NCBI GenBank assembly: GCA_014240375.1
Contig: JAAZXB010000011.1
Coordinates: forward strand, 50,512 to 114,511
Direction of reading: 5' to 3'
From: Planctomycetota bacterium
Lineage (GTDB): Bacteria > Planctomycetota > UBA8108 > UBA1146
Length of the DNA: 64,000 nucleotides
This document shows, in pieces, positions 54,589 through 63,537 of this stretch. The translations under genes and the position numbers were made by a program. The notes under the pieces are model-generated. The model made no database searches. It worked only from the letters and a program-made list of their open reading frames with translations, and was not told where the DNA came from. How positions within the stretch are numbered: the first letter of the stretch is position 1; every line of letters begins with the position of its first letter.

Positions 54589-55944
54589 TCAAGGCACTTC
54601 GGTATAGGTGCCATCGCTCCTTCTTGAGAGTTCTTCGAGGAATCCTCCGGCATCTCCCGATGTCGAAGCAAAGCCAACGGTATGAATCGGAATGTGTTCG
54701 AAGCGATTGAGATGATCGATGTGTTCCAGCAATTTCATGCCGTCGATGGGGTCATTGGCTCGAAAAGGCATTCCATCGGAGAGCAAGACTATCGTTCGAA
54801 CCCCGGGAATCTTGAATGCAGATTCAAGAGCACGGTCGGTCGAGGTGAATCCTTCCGGCTCAAAGTTGTCGACGAACTTGAGCGCCCTGCGCTTCTGATC
54901 CGGGCTCGCTTGCACCAGTTGATCAGACATCCGATCCACATCCTCATCGAAGGTCACCAGGCAGAACTTGAAGGAGCGCGGTAGCTCACGAATCATTCGC
55001 TTCAGTTCCTTCTGCACTCTCTTCAATCTCATTCGAGAGGCGGGCAAATCTTCCCAGCCCTTGTCCTTCTTCCCTCGCTTGTTGACCCCGGTTTTTCCTG
55101 CATCAGCCTTGCCGATCGGTTCCGACCCCTCGGGGAGAGGATCTCTCTGCTTCATCGAGATGCTGGTGTCGAGAACGAACACGATCTTTTTGCTGACCAG
55201 TTCCTGTCCGAAAAAGGCGGGGGGCTCGACCTTGACGCCGCTGCCCTTCAGGATGATCTTTGCCGGATCGAGTTTCTTACCCTTACCGAGAACCTTCTTG
55301 TTACCCTTCCACAGCGCGTCCCACTCCGATGCCGCAAAGAGATCTGCACCGGTCAACTTCTTCAACATCTGGCGGATTCGCTCCGCCACCAGCGACAGGT
55401 CTCGATCACGATCTTCTTGATGTTGCAATGCACGCACCATGTGAGGAATCGAACCGGGGTGTCCCTTGCCTTGCAATGCTTCGATCGCTTTCAACGCGAC
55501 ACTATCTTCTTCATCGTAAAGCCCCTGTAGAACCGCGCGGAAGCACTCCGTTTCCTTGCGCTTCGACAAGAAGCCCAGCAACAGATCTCGCACTTCTTTT
55601 CGTGGATGCTTTGTCGCCTGAGTACACAACCAATCGAGACCAGACCCCGGCAAGAGATTACGCAAGCCGACCAACGCCGCGTCTTCAACCACCGAGTTCC
55701 CCGAGAGCAGTGCACTGGAAATCACCTGCTCCATCGCCGAAGAGGTCCCCTCGACAGCGAGAGCTTCCACGGCAATTTTGACCTGCTTCTGATCGGAGCC
55801 AGCGATCGCCCGATCCAGGGCATCGTCATGCGCGGCCTCGAGTCGTGGCTCTCGAGCCGACAGCGGCAAGAGCAGCAGCAGGAGCAGCAGCAGGAGCAGC
55901 AGCAGCAATTTCGTGGTGATCGAACGACTCATCGCAATTTCCAT
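54589..55944 (-). CDS. Secreted HEAT-repeat / von Willebrand A domain protein
   Basis: 451 aa. ATG 55944 has GGAGG at 8 bases; a second ATG lies four codons later. The signal peptide contains an uninterrupted run of about fourteen leucines encoded by a gca/gct-type triplet repeat. Helical HEAT-like repeats cover about 40-200. A VWA domain starts at 'KKIVFVLDTSISM' (MIDAS DxSxS). It continues with a basic insertion and 'TSTDRALESAF' and 'TIVLLSDGMP', which complete the metal site. Binding of protein or glycan ligands on the cell surface is plausible. The stop is directly adjacent to the convergent ABC-F stop. Confidence 0.88.
   Translation of the reverse strand: MEIAMSRSITTKLLLLLLLLLLLLLLPLSAREPRLEAAHDDALDRAIAGSDQKQVKIAVEALAVEGTSSAMEQVISSALLSGNSVVEDAALVGLRNLLPGSGLDWLCTQATKHPRKEVRDLLLGFLSKRKETECFRAVLQGLYDEEDSVALKAIEALQGKGHPGSIPHMVRALQHQEDRDRDLSLVAERIRQMLKKLTGADLFAASEWDALWKGNKKVLGKGKKLDPAKIILKGSGVKVEPPAFFGQELVSKKIVFVLDTSISMKQRDPLPEGSEPIGKADAGKTGVNKRGKKDKGWEDLPASRMRLKRVQKELKRMIRELPRSFKFCLVTFDEDVDRMSDQLVQASPDQKRRALKFVDNFEPEGFTSTDRALESAFKIPGVRTIVLLSDGMPFRANDPIDGMKLLEHIDHLNRFEHIPIHTVGFASTSGDAGGFLEELSRRSDGTYTEVP
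55866..55908 (-). repeat. Leu-codon run in signal peptide
   Basis: An agcagcagg-type repeat on the + strand encodes about fourteen consecutive leucines in the signal peptide of the VWA protein. Simple-sequence expansion. Confidence 0.85.
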
Positions 55945-56056
55945 CCGTGGTGGCCTCCATCTGACCCCGAGTGTAACGATCAGGCCCCCGGGAGTGGAGG
56001 TGCTTGTTGATCCAATGCTCGATAAACCTCATCCTCCACCCATCGAAAGGGTCTAG

Positions 56057-58744
56057 ATGCCAATAATATTGCTCCGCACTGCGCTACTCCTGATGATCTT
56101 TCCCCTCAGCGGGTCCGCACTCTTCAGCCAGAAAATTGAACTCAACTGGAACAGCACTCCCGACCAGACATGGACCGGAGCCGACTGGAATTCCAATCGG
56201 CTCCAGGATTGGGAAGTGCGAGATGGAAATCTGCACTGCATCAATTCTCAGAAGAGAGATCCTGTCAGAACTACAATTTTGCTGACGAGTGAGGCACACC
56301 CGACCCAGGGTTCCTATGCGCTGGCGACCGAGATCTCCAGCGGCTGGCTCGCGGCACCTCATGAAGGTTCCTTCGGCGGAATCTTGTTTGGCATCGGGGG
56401 CACAGAAATCGACCCGAAGATTCGCTCGCTGGTCCACGACAAGCCCGCCGCCGATGGCGGAATCCTCGCGGTGATTCACCCGGATGGCCGTGTTGGTTTT
56501 CGCGACTTCCATCACGGCGGCGGTGGTGGCTCCTGGTCGATCGGAGGTCCACTACCGAAAAATCGTGGTCAACTGATCCCAGAGCAAACCAGAAATGGCG
56601 ACGGAGGAGAGGGGCCCTGGCTGTTGCGCCTGAAGGTGATTCCAGACTCCGAGTCGACCTTTCGCGTGCTCCTCACGGCCCATGCCAAGAAGGACGAGAC
56701 CCTCATCTCCTCGGCAGTTCTGCAGAAGGTCCCGGCGAATCTGGTCGACGGCTCCTTTGGCCTTGCCAGCCACCTCGGCGGCAAGAGTGGGTCGAACGGG
56801 TGGGTGATCCACAACTTCGGTGCGGACGGCGACGGGTTGGTCGCCACCGACGACCAATCCCTCGGCCCCATCTACGGGGTTCAGTACTGCCTGACAAGAA
56901 ACAAGAAGGGCACCCACAGCTGGAAGCTGACCGCACAGTTGGCACCGGTATCGGCACCTCAAGTCGAGTCTTGCCTGCTCCAGATCCTCGAAGATCAGCA
57001 GTGGAATACCATCTCTCGCGGCCAGTTCGAGCCGCTGTCGAGGGTGGTCCGCTTTCGCATGTCAAACTGGAATGCAGAGCGCGATCGCTCCTTCCGCGTT
57101 CGACTGCGTTACCGCAATTTAGACGATCAGGTAGAGAACCACGACTACTCCGGTATCGTTCGGGCCGAACCGGTCGCGGGCTCCGGTCCCATCGTGGTCG
57201 GCCTGATCTCCTGCATGAAGAACTTCACCGGCCAGCTGGCGTGGAACTCATCGTCGATCTGGTTCCCTCATCAAGAGGTTGCTGAAGGGGTCGCATCCCA
57301 CCAACCGGATCTGCTCTGTTTTGCCGGAGATCAGATCTACGAGGGGGACATCTCTCGTGCAGAAGGTGGTCCGCCCGACAAGATGCTGCTCGACTACCAC
57401 ACCAAGTTCCTGCGCTGGTATCGCTCCTTCGGCGAACTGACCCGCAACACTCCCTGCATCACCATCCCCGATGATCACGATGTCTATCACGGCAACATCT
57501 GGGGAGCCGGCGGCAAGCGCGGCCGTAAGGAACCGGGCACCACTGCCCAGGATTCCGGTGGCTACAAGTTGGCCCCGCGCCAGGTCAACGCCATCCACCT
57601 GACCCAGACCTCGCACCTGCCCGATCCCCTCATCGATGGGCCGATCGGCGAGGGCTACAGCGTTTACTCGACCCGTGTCGAATACGCCGACATCAGCATC
57701 GCGGTGCTCTCCGATCGCCAGTTCAAGAGTGCACCGCGCCCATCGGTGCCGCAGGGCAAGGTGGTCAACGGCTGGTTCACCAATCCCGAGTTCGATCCCG
57801 TCGATGCCGATCTGCCGGGTCTGCATCTACTCGGCGATGCGCAGGAGAAGTTCCTCGATCAGTGGGCGCTCGACTGGGGCTACGGTGCCCAGTGGAAGTT
57901 TCTGCTCTCGCAGACCCCCTTCTCCAATGTCGCCACCTTGCCACCGGGAAAAACCGGCGGCATCACGCTGAGTTTGCCGATCGTCGAAGCGGGCGACTGG
58001 CCCGAGGGTGAAGTTCCCGTCGCCGATTGCGATTCGGGGGGCTGGCCGCAATCCCCCAGGAACGAGGCGATCCGCCTGCTCCGAAAAGCGCGCGCCTTTC
58101 ACCTCGCCGGCGATCAACACCTTTCATCGTGTATCCGCTACGGGGTCGATGAGTTCCGCGATGGGGGAGTCGCCTTTGCCGGACCGGCGGTGGCCAACAC
58201 CTGGCCGCGGCGCTGGTTCCCTTCTACCGATGGAGGTGGCGAAAAGGTCAGTCCGCATCGTGGCACCGGCGATTACCTCGATGGCTTCGGTAACAAGATG
58301 ACGGTGCTGGCGATGGGCAACCCCTACCGGACTGGCCTGCAACCATCGCGGCTGCTCGACCGCGGCCCCGGCTGGGGCATCGTTCGCATCGACAACGACA
58401 GCCGCCAGGTCACCTTCGAATCGTGGCCACGCTGGAGTCGTCCCGGCGATGACGCTGCAAGCCAGTACCCCGGCTGGCCCATCACCGTCTCGCAACACTC
58501 CCTCGACGGTCGAACGCCCCATGCCCACCTCGCCCCGGTGCAGGAGCTGGATGGCATGACGGTGATCAGTGTCACCCGAGAGGGGGATGGGGAAGCAGAC
58601 CCGGGGGGAGCGCTGTACGGATACCGCCTGAAAGCGGGCGAGGTGTGGAATCCGCCGGTCTATCAGTCGGGCAGGTACCACGTCGTCCTCGGCAACCCGG
58701 AACAGAATCGCTGGAAGCTGATCCCGGTGCAGATCATTCCGTGA
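56057..58744 (+). CDS. PhoD-like alkaline phosphatase with N-terminal lectin-like domain
   Basis: 895 aa. ATG 56057, GAAAGGG upstream, signal peptide (4-24). The N-terminal about 260 residues form a concanavalin/DUF1080-like sandwich ('DWEVRDGNLHCIN', 'HLGGKSGSNGWVIHNFG'). A PhoD-type fibronectin-like segment follows, and the catalytic domain begins 'VVGLISCMKNFTG'. Metal motifs: 'CFAGDQIYEGD', 'TIPDDHDVYHGNIWG', 'NGWFTNPEF', 'FLLSQTPFSN' and 'HLAGDQHLSS'. It hydrolyses phosphodi- or monoesters outside the cell. The last 84 bp (58661-58744) recur at 60108-60191, after the next gene. The selenoprotein candidate starts 17 bp downstream. Confidence 0.92.
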   Translation: MPIILLRTALLLMIFPLSGSALFSQKIELNWNSTPDQTWTGADWNSNRLQDWEVRDGNLHCINSQKRDPVRTTILLTSEAHPTQGSYALATEISSGWLAAPHEGSFGGILFGIGGTEIDPKIRSLVHDKPAADGGILAVIHPDGRVGFRDFHHGGGGGSWSIGGPLPKNRGQLIPEQTRNGDGGEGPWLLRLKVIPDSESTFRVLLTAHAKKDETLISSAVLQKVPANLVDGSFGLASHLGGKSGSNGWVIHNFGADGDGLVATDDQSLGPIYGVQYCLTRNKKGTHSWKLTAQLAPVSAPQVESCLLQILEDQQWNTISRGQFEPLSRVVRFRMSNWNAERDRSFRVRLRYRNLDDQVENHDYSGIVRAEPVAGSGPIVVGLISCMKNFTGQLAWNSSSIWFPHQEVAEGVASHQPDLLCFAGDQIYEGDISRAEGGPPDKMLLDYHTKFLRWYRSFGELTRNTPCITIPDDHDVYHGNIWGAGGKRGRKEPGTTAQDSGGYKLAPRQVNAIHLTQTSHLPDPLIDGPIGEGYSVYSTRVEYADISIAVLSDRQFKSAPRPSVPQGKVVNGWFTNPEFDPVDADLPGLHLLGDAQEKFLDQWALDWGYGAQWKFLLSQTPFSNVATLPPGKTGGITLSLPIVEAGDWPEGEVPVADCDSGGWPQSPRNEAIRLLRKARAFHLAGDQHLSSCIRYGVDEFRDGGVAFAGPAVANTWPRRWFPSTDGGGEKVSPHRGTGDYLDGFGNKMTVLAMGNPYRTGLQPSRLLDRGPGWGIVRIDNDSRQVTFESWPRWSRPGDDAASQYPGWPITVSQHSLDGRTPHAHLAPVQELDGMTVISVTREGDGEADPGGALYGYRLKAGEVWNPPVYQSGRYHVVLGNPEQNRWKLIPVQIIP
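58661..58744 (+). repeat. Copy 1 of duplicated PhoD-gene 3' end (84 bp)
   Basis: The end of the PhoD-like gene including TGA. It is about 90% identical to 60108-60191: 3 differences in the last 68 bp and more in the first 16. Similarity ends at the stop codon. Confidence 0.92.
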
Positions 58745-58761
58745 CAGAAAGAGTCCTGTAG

Positions 58762-59985
58762 ATGAACATCACGATCCTCTGCCTCATCGCATCCATCGCC
58801 TCGATGCCTCTCAGCTCGATGCCTCTCAGCTCGATGCCTCTCAGCTCGATGCCTCTCAGCTCGATGCCACTCGCCTCGATGCCACTGCCTTGCCACGACC
58901 AAGACACTCTCTCCCAGCAGCAATTCCAGCAACTACATCGGCAACTGCAGGCGCCAGCCGATGCGCCGTGGCGGACCATCCCGTGGAACATCTCGCTGCT
59001 CGATGCCCAGCGCGCCGCCATCGACCAGCACAAGCCGATCTTCATCTGGGCGATGGACGGCCACCCCCTCGGCTGCACCTGAAACAACGGAATCCTTGAC
59101 CGTGAGTCAACCTTCGCCGACCCCGAGATCGTTCAGCTGCTGAAGACCAAGTTCATCGCCGTCGCCATCGACCAGGCCTACCACAGACGCCAGCAAGATG
59201 CCGAAGGAGAGTTCTACCGCAAGATCGCCGGCCAGAGTCCGCGCAACGATTTCAAGAAGACGACCCAGGGGCTCTACCTCGCCAGCGCCAGCGGCGAGTT
59301 GCTCGGCTTCAACAACAACCGTGGTGCAGACCGGATCAAAGCCCTGATGAAGCAGGCACTCGCACAGTTTCAGGCACCCGCTGCAACGCCGATCGAAGCG
59401 GGGCAAGTCGATCGCCGCTACCATGCACCTGTGCCCGAGGGTGCGATGGTCGTGCGGGTACAGGCAAAGATCCTCGGTGGCTACGAGCCCACCACCAACT
59501 ACTGGCGCAAGATCTTTCAGGAGTCGCTGTCACGCGACAACCTGTGGCTGACGGCGGCAGAGCAACAAGCGCTGGTGGCCGGTGATCTGCCTGCATCGCT
59601 GCAGCAACGGCTGGTGCGCTTTCACCTGATCGACAACACCCGCGGCGAACCTCAGATGTGGAAACCGCAAGAGATCACTGCCGTCGATCTATCCCTCGAG
59701 AAAGGTCTGCTGAGCGGCACCGTGCAGCTCGAAACCGCATCCGGCAACCGCGGCTACCAGGCCAACCTGCTCGGCCACATCGAGCACGAGGATGGCAAGA
59801 TCACTCGCTTCGACCTCGTCACCCACGGACAGTTCTGGGGCCATTGCACCTACACCCCCGGCCCACCGGCGGGAAAGTTCCCGCTGGCGATCTCCTTCAC
59901 CCTCGCCGATGGCAGTGATATCGCCGACGGTGTGCCACCCAAAGGATCGCGCGGCTGGCTGCGAGGCTACCTGCAACCGCAATGA
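58762..59985 (+). CDS. Thioredoxin-like selenoprotein candidate (in-frame TGA at codon 107)
   Basis: A single frame of 407 residues if TGA 59080-59082 is read as selenocysteine; otherwise a 106-aa product and a headless remainder. Signal-like N-terminus with five SSMPL repeats, then a thioredoxin_7-like domain: 'KPIFIWAMDGHPLGCT-U-NNGILDRESTFADPEI', written here with U at the TGA. The redox site would be C105-T-U107. Downstream the coding pattern continues without frameshift ('LLKTKFIAVAIDQAY', 'GLYLASASGELLGF'). A C-terminal domain of about 200 residues ends 'GWLRGYLQPQ'. A hairpin begins 7 nt after the TGA (13 nt to its inner stem). The gene lies between the two copies of the PhoD 3' end. 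The alternative is a nonsense mutation. Confidence 0.8.
58801..58885 (+). repeat. 15-bp in-frame tandem repeat in signal region
   Basis: Four exact copies of tcgatgcctctcagc and two degenerate ones encode SMPLS repeats, making up most of the N-terminal export signal of the selenoprotein candidate. Confidence 0.93.
59090..59115 (+). promoter_or_regulatory. Putative bacterial SECIS hairpin
   Basis: TTGAC (59096-59100) pairs perfectly with GTCAA (59106-59110) around the loop CGTGA. An outer GAA/TTC pair (59090-59092, 59113-59115) extends it. The loop starts 19 nt after the TGA and has G at its second position. Bacterial SECIS elements need a small loop with a G near its start at roughly this distance. 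Only the geometry is seen; SelB binding is inferred. Confidence 0.6.
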
Positions 59986-60107
59986 TCTCCGGCACTTCAC
60001 CTGATCATCGCATCTGCCAGATCTAGCCGCGCTTTTCCTGTCATGCCCGGCACAACAAGGCGCTGAAAAAAACTTGCGGAGTTATCTGGTGAGTAGGCGC
60101 TCAGGAG

Positions 60108-60191
60108 TAACAGCCAGGCAAGCACCACGTCGTCCTCGGCAATCCGGAACAGAATCGCTGGAAGTTGATCCCGGTGCAGATCGTTCCGTGA
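60108..60191 (+). pseudogene. Displaced 3'-end fragment of the PhoD-like gene (copy 2)
   Basis: 84 bp whose frame reads Q-PGKHHVVLGNPEQNRWK and ends in a stop, parallel to Q-SGRYHVVLGNPEQNRWK at the end of the PhoD gene. There is no upstream coding part; the codon before the CAG is TAA. It marks the right edge of a 1.4-kb segment containing the selenoprotein candidate. Confidence 0.88.
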
Positions 60192-60237
60192 GTGCGGCGT
60201 GGGCCACAATGACGGAGCAATTGTACGATTTGCCCTT

Positions 60238-61665
60238 TTAGAAAACCGTTTTGAGTTGTTGAAGCACGGGCGATCCATCCAGGGATGAGTTCTCCCTTGC
60301 ATAGTCGATGGCCCTCTTGCCCTGCTTGTCTTTCAGCTGAGCGTCCGCTCCCAGATCGAGCAACTGACGAACCAACACCGGTGGCGATTCCATCGCTGCG
60401 CACATCAGGGCGGTCTTGCCATCAGCACCCCTTGCGTTCACTTTCGCTCCCGCCTCGACGAGAATGGTAAGGATCTCGGCAGCGAGCTGTATCTTATCTC
60501 GCCCGGTTTCATCGGTTCCTGGATACTCCTCCGCCGCCCACATCAAGGCGGTGTAGCCGTTTTGGTCGAGAGCATCCGGGTCTGCACCCTTGTCGAGGAG
60601 CCACTTGATCATCTCTACCTGTTGCCCCCTCACTGCTCCCATCAGAGGTGTGACACCTCCTGACGGATTGACATCGGCTCCTTGTTTCATCAGCATTTCC
60701 GCCATCGGAGCACTTCCTCTGGAGCAGGCATGAGTCAGGGGATAGCCAAGCTTGGACCTGAGATTCACTTCTGCTCCCTTTGCAAGCAGCAGCTTGGCGG
60801 ATCTGAGGGAGGTTTCGTTTATTCCATGGGCCGCATGATGCAGCGCAGTCATCTCGCCGTATCTGCACTTCGCTTCGATCTTTGCACCCGCATCCAGGAG
60901 CAACTGGACCATCTCAGGGCCCTGATCCACGGAAAACATCAATGGAGTCTCACGCTCCGGGCTTGTACTGACATTTACATCCGCGCCATGAGCGATGAGC
61001 AACTGGACCATCTCCGGAGTGCAGATCCAATCTCTTTTGTACATTGAATGTCCTCTGCGGAGATACCACGCCAGCGGAGTGGTTCCATCGGTTCTGTCTC
61101 TGGGCCTGACCTTGCGATTCGCTGGATCACGATGGTTCGATTCCCATCTCGCCCAGTTGACATCGGCTCCATTGTTCAGGAGTACTTTGACAATTTCATA
61201 CTTTGCCCTGTCCAGTTCCGCATCCGTCCGGGTGCTACCCGGTGCAACCGGCAGTAAGGTTTTGAAGAACTTCGAGCCGATGCCCAGGCAGTAAATCAAT
61301 GCGGTGGATTGCTTGTCACAGTGGGCATCCACCTCTGCACCACTGTCGATGAGGAACTGAATCATTTCTGGAGTGCTCAGGTAGACAACAGCCATCATGA
61401 GGGGAGTCACTCCACCTCGTTTCCCTTCCACCTGATAGCGCATGTTGATATCGACACCACTGTCGATTACCGACTGAACCGCATCAATTTTCCCCTGGTA
61501 TATTGCCTGGAACATCGCGGATTGGGTCATCGCGGATTGGGTCATCGCGGATTGGGTCATCGCGGATTGGGTCATCGACTTCTGGGCAGCAACCATCGAA
61601 CTGCTGCTGGCCACCAGCAATATTGCGATGATCGATACCATCGGTAGCTTCTTGTAAGACATCAT
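60238..61665 (-). CDS. Secreted ankyrin-repeat protein
   Basis: 475 aa. ATG 61665/61662 with GAGGTGA. A signal peptide (about 7-28) is followed by four MTQSA units, then about ten ankyrin repeats with the usual 'G-TPLM', 'LL-xGADVN' pattern ('TPLMMAVVYLSTPEMIQFLIDSGAEVD' in part, 'NGYTALMWAAEEYPG', 'DGKTALMCAAMESPP'). Several repeats are longer than 33 residues because of inserted loops. It probably works as a periplasmic or surface protein-binding scaffold. It is convergent with the PhoD fragment. Confidence 0.92.
   Translation of the reverse strand: MMSYKKLPMVSIIAILLVASSSSMVAAQKSMTQSAMTQSAMTQSAMTQSAMFQAIYQGKIDAVQSVIDSGVDINMRYQVEGKRGGVTPLMMAVVYLSTPEMIQFLIDSGAEVDAHCDKQSTALIYCLGIGSKFFKTLLPVAPGSTRTDAELDRAKYEIVKVLLNNGADVNWARWESNHRDPANRKVRPRDRTDGTTPLAWYLRRGHSMYKRDWICTPEMVQLLIAHGADVNVSTSPERETPLMFSVDQGPEMVQLLLDAGAKIEAKCRYGEMTALHHAAHGINETSLRSAKLLLAKGAEVNLRSKLGYPLTHACSRGSAPMAEMLMKQGADVNPSGGVTPLMGAVRGQQVEMIKWLLDKGADPDALDQNGYTALMWAAEEYPGTDETGRDKIQLAAEILTILVEAGAKVNARGADGKTALMCAAMESPPVLVRQLLDLGADAQLKDKQGKRAIDYARENSSLDGSPVLQQLKTVF
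61517..61576 (-). repeat. 15-bp in-frame tandem repeat, four exact units (MTQSA)
   Basis: Four identical copies of gcggattgggtcatc (+ strand) just after the signal peptide of the ankyrin protein. Exact identity implies recent expansion. Confidence 0.95.
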
Positions 61666-61795
61666 TTCACCTCGATTCCACCCACTTGAATCCGATTCTG
61701 GCCAGCGATCGGACAGGAACCAAATTTATGGCGTATCCTGGCGAACAGGCACGAATACGGTGACAGCAGGTCGTGACAGCCGATCATGGCTACCT

Positions 61796-62479
61796 TCAGC
61801 CGCAGTGCTCTCTCGCACCCCCAACCGGGCGCAACCACCGAAACAGCAGCAGCGCACAGCAAGCGCCGGTCACCGGGCCGACGATGTAGATCCACAGCGT
61901 ATCTAAATTTCCGGAGACGATCGCCGGTCCCAGACTTCGCGCCGGATTCATCGAGGCACCACACAACGGCCCCGCCAACCACGCTTCCATGCCGACGGTG
62001 GCACCGATCACCAGCGCCGGGATGGGGCCCCGCGCCCACGACTGGTCGACGACCCACAGGATCACAGCGACCAGCACCATCGTCAGAAACAGTTCCAGCC
62101 CCAGACAACCGAGCAGTCCCGGAGCACCGGGCAGCGTCTCGCCGATGGATGTCGCATCTGGAAAACTGAACGCGACCACCACGCTCGCCACGATGGCACC
62201 GCAGCACTGGACGATCAGATAACCGGCCAACCGTTTCGCCGGCAACTTGCCCGCCACCACCATCGCCAACGACACCGCCGGGTTGATGTGAGCACCGGAG
62301 GCTTTGCCAAAGATGAGGATCATCGACATCACGGCGAGGCCGAACACCAGGCCGACGCCGGCGGCGCCCAGTCCATGACCGAGTCCATCCATCGTCGCCG
62401 CCCCGGTCCCCAGCAGCACCATGCCAAAGGTACCCAGCAACTCGGCGATGTAGGCACGGCGACCGGTCACATCCGACAT
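61796..62479 (-). CDS. Aquaporin / MIP family channel
   Basis: 227 aa from ATG 62479 (GTGGAG upstream). Six transmembrane helices and two half-helices with NPA boxes: 'SGAHINPAVSLA' and 'CGASMNPARSLGP'. The Arg after the second box belongs to the selectivity filter. 'YIAELLGTFGMVLLG' is the usual first helix. The length and residues fit an aquaporin-like (AqpZ/AqpM/Nip) channel for water or small neutral solutes rather than the longer GlpF type, which carries extra loops. No glycerol genes are nearby. Confidence 0.93.
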   Translation of the reverse strand: MSDVTGRRAYIAELLGTFGMVLLGTGAATMDGLGHGLGAAGVGLVFGLAVMSMILIFGKASGAHINPAVSLAMVVAGKLPAKRLAGYLIVQCCGAIVASVVVAFSFPDATSIGETLPGAPGLLGCLGLELFLTMVLVAVILWVVDQSWARGPIPALVIGATVGMEAWLAGPLCGASMNPARSLGPAIVSGNLDTLWIYIVGPVTGACCALLLFRWLRPVGGAREHCG

Positions 62480-62498
62480 CGAAACTCCACACCTCTCA

Positions 62499-63326
62499 TC
62501 AGGAACTGCTGCGATAGCGATCGACCCGCACACTCTTGCCCTTGAAACTGACCTGCGGTGGGGGAGATTCGACGATGGCGGGCGCCCGCAGCGACCGCTT
62601 CACCACCACCCGGGATGTGGCGATCTCCATCGCCAGCGTGAACAGTTCTTCATCCTGCAACGGATCGGACCCCTCACCGACCAGCATCCTGAGCAACATC
62701 GCATCTTTTTTCACTGCAGCTTTTTTCACTGCTGCCTTCTTCACTGCAGCCTTGCCGTTGCCCTGCTTCTTGCCGCTGCTCTTGCCGTTGCCTTCCGGAA
62801 ACATCGGATCGATGTAGATGACATCCGGCCGGCCCGATCCGGAAGCCGTCGAACTGCTCTCGTCAGCCCTCATCGCCGTGCGTGCATCCCCGATACGAAT
62901 CGTCAGCCGAGCCGCCGCTTCAGCGATCTGTCCGGCGCCTTTCAACGCCCGACTCCTCGCATCCTGCAGCAACATGCCGACAAACGGATTTCGTTCAAAC
63001 GCCACCACCTCGCAACCGAGCAGAGCCAGCGTCATCGCATCGCGACCGAGCCCGCCGGTGACATCCCAAACCAACGGCATCGGTGCCCCCGCCGCCGGCA
63101 ATACCGCCTTCGCCAGCAGGCCACCACGCCCCTGCTTCGCCCGACGCAAGATCGATGCAGAAGCCAGATCCACCGTGATGGCACCAAAGGCTTTCCCATC
63201 ATCCGGCAACACCGTCAAACCCTCCGGCCGCTGCTCGAAACGAAGCAACTCACACCCCCGACGAGGCGACAGCACAAAGCGGGTTCGAGCGGCAGCGTCA
63301 TCGGAATCGTCATCCATCTTCTTCAT
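62499..63326 (-). CDS. rsmJ: 16S rRNA m2G1516 methyltransferase RsmJ-like, with Lys/Ala repeat insertion
   Basis: 275 aa SAM-dependent methyltransferase. Motif I 'VWDVTGGLGRDAMTLALLGCEV', seen in part, 'FERNPFVGMLLQDARSRA', 'DVIYIDPMFPEG' (the DPMFP block typical of RsmJ/YhiQ), and a C-terminal 'RVVVKRSLRAP...SFKGKSVRVD'. In E. coli RsmJ the DPMFP block is followed by a short Lys-rich segment. Here it is enlarged by three 15-bp units (KKAAV). It modifies G1516 of 16S rRNA in the cytoplasm. Located 19 bp upstream of the aquaporin gene on the same strand. Confidence 0.9.
   Translation of the reverse strand: MKKMDDDSDDAAARTRFVLSPRRGCELLRFEQRPEGLTVLPDDGKAFGAITVDLASASILRRAKQGRGGLLAKAVLPAAGAPMPLVWDVTGGLGRDAMTLALLGCEVVAFERNPFVGMLLQDARSRALKGAGQIAEAAARLTIRIGDARTAMRADESSSTASGSGRPDVIYIDPMFPEGNGKSSGKKQGNGKAAVKKAAVKKAAVKKDAMLLRMLVGEGSDPLQDEELFTLAMEIATSRVVVKRSLRAPAIVESPPPQVSFKGKSVRVDRYRSSS
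62706..62750 (-). repeat. 15-bp in-frame tandem repeat, three units (KKAAV)
   Basis: Three near-identical 15-bp units (ttttttcactgcagc on the + strand) encode KKAAV repeats inserted after the DPMFP motif of the RsmJ-like protein. Confidence 0.93.
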
Positions 63327-63537
63327 GCCCGGAACCTACCCCCCAGTAGTGGCGATACAAGGGCTCTAATAGTACCGGTGTTCGGAAGCCAGCACCCCAC
63401 CCACGAACTTCTTTACAGAGCACTCTGCAAGACTAAAATACTCTCGGGTATTCATCAGATATATCTTTGGGATTCGGAGTTCCCTGCAAGGGCAACCTTC
63501 CAGACTCCATTCCCTTCTCGACACCCAGGAGGTGAAA

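Noticed and set aside
58762..59082. A stand-alone 106-aa protein ending at TGA 59080
   Set aside because: The same frame continues with full coding character and matching thioredoxin-like sequence after the TGA, so a separate short gene is the weaker reading. A nonsense mutation remains the main alternative to selenocysteine.
60060..60240. Open stretch reading across the displaced PhoD fragment in another frame
   Set aside because: The PhoD-derived frame explains the sequence; the alternative frame has no start with a ribosome site and no recognisable product.
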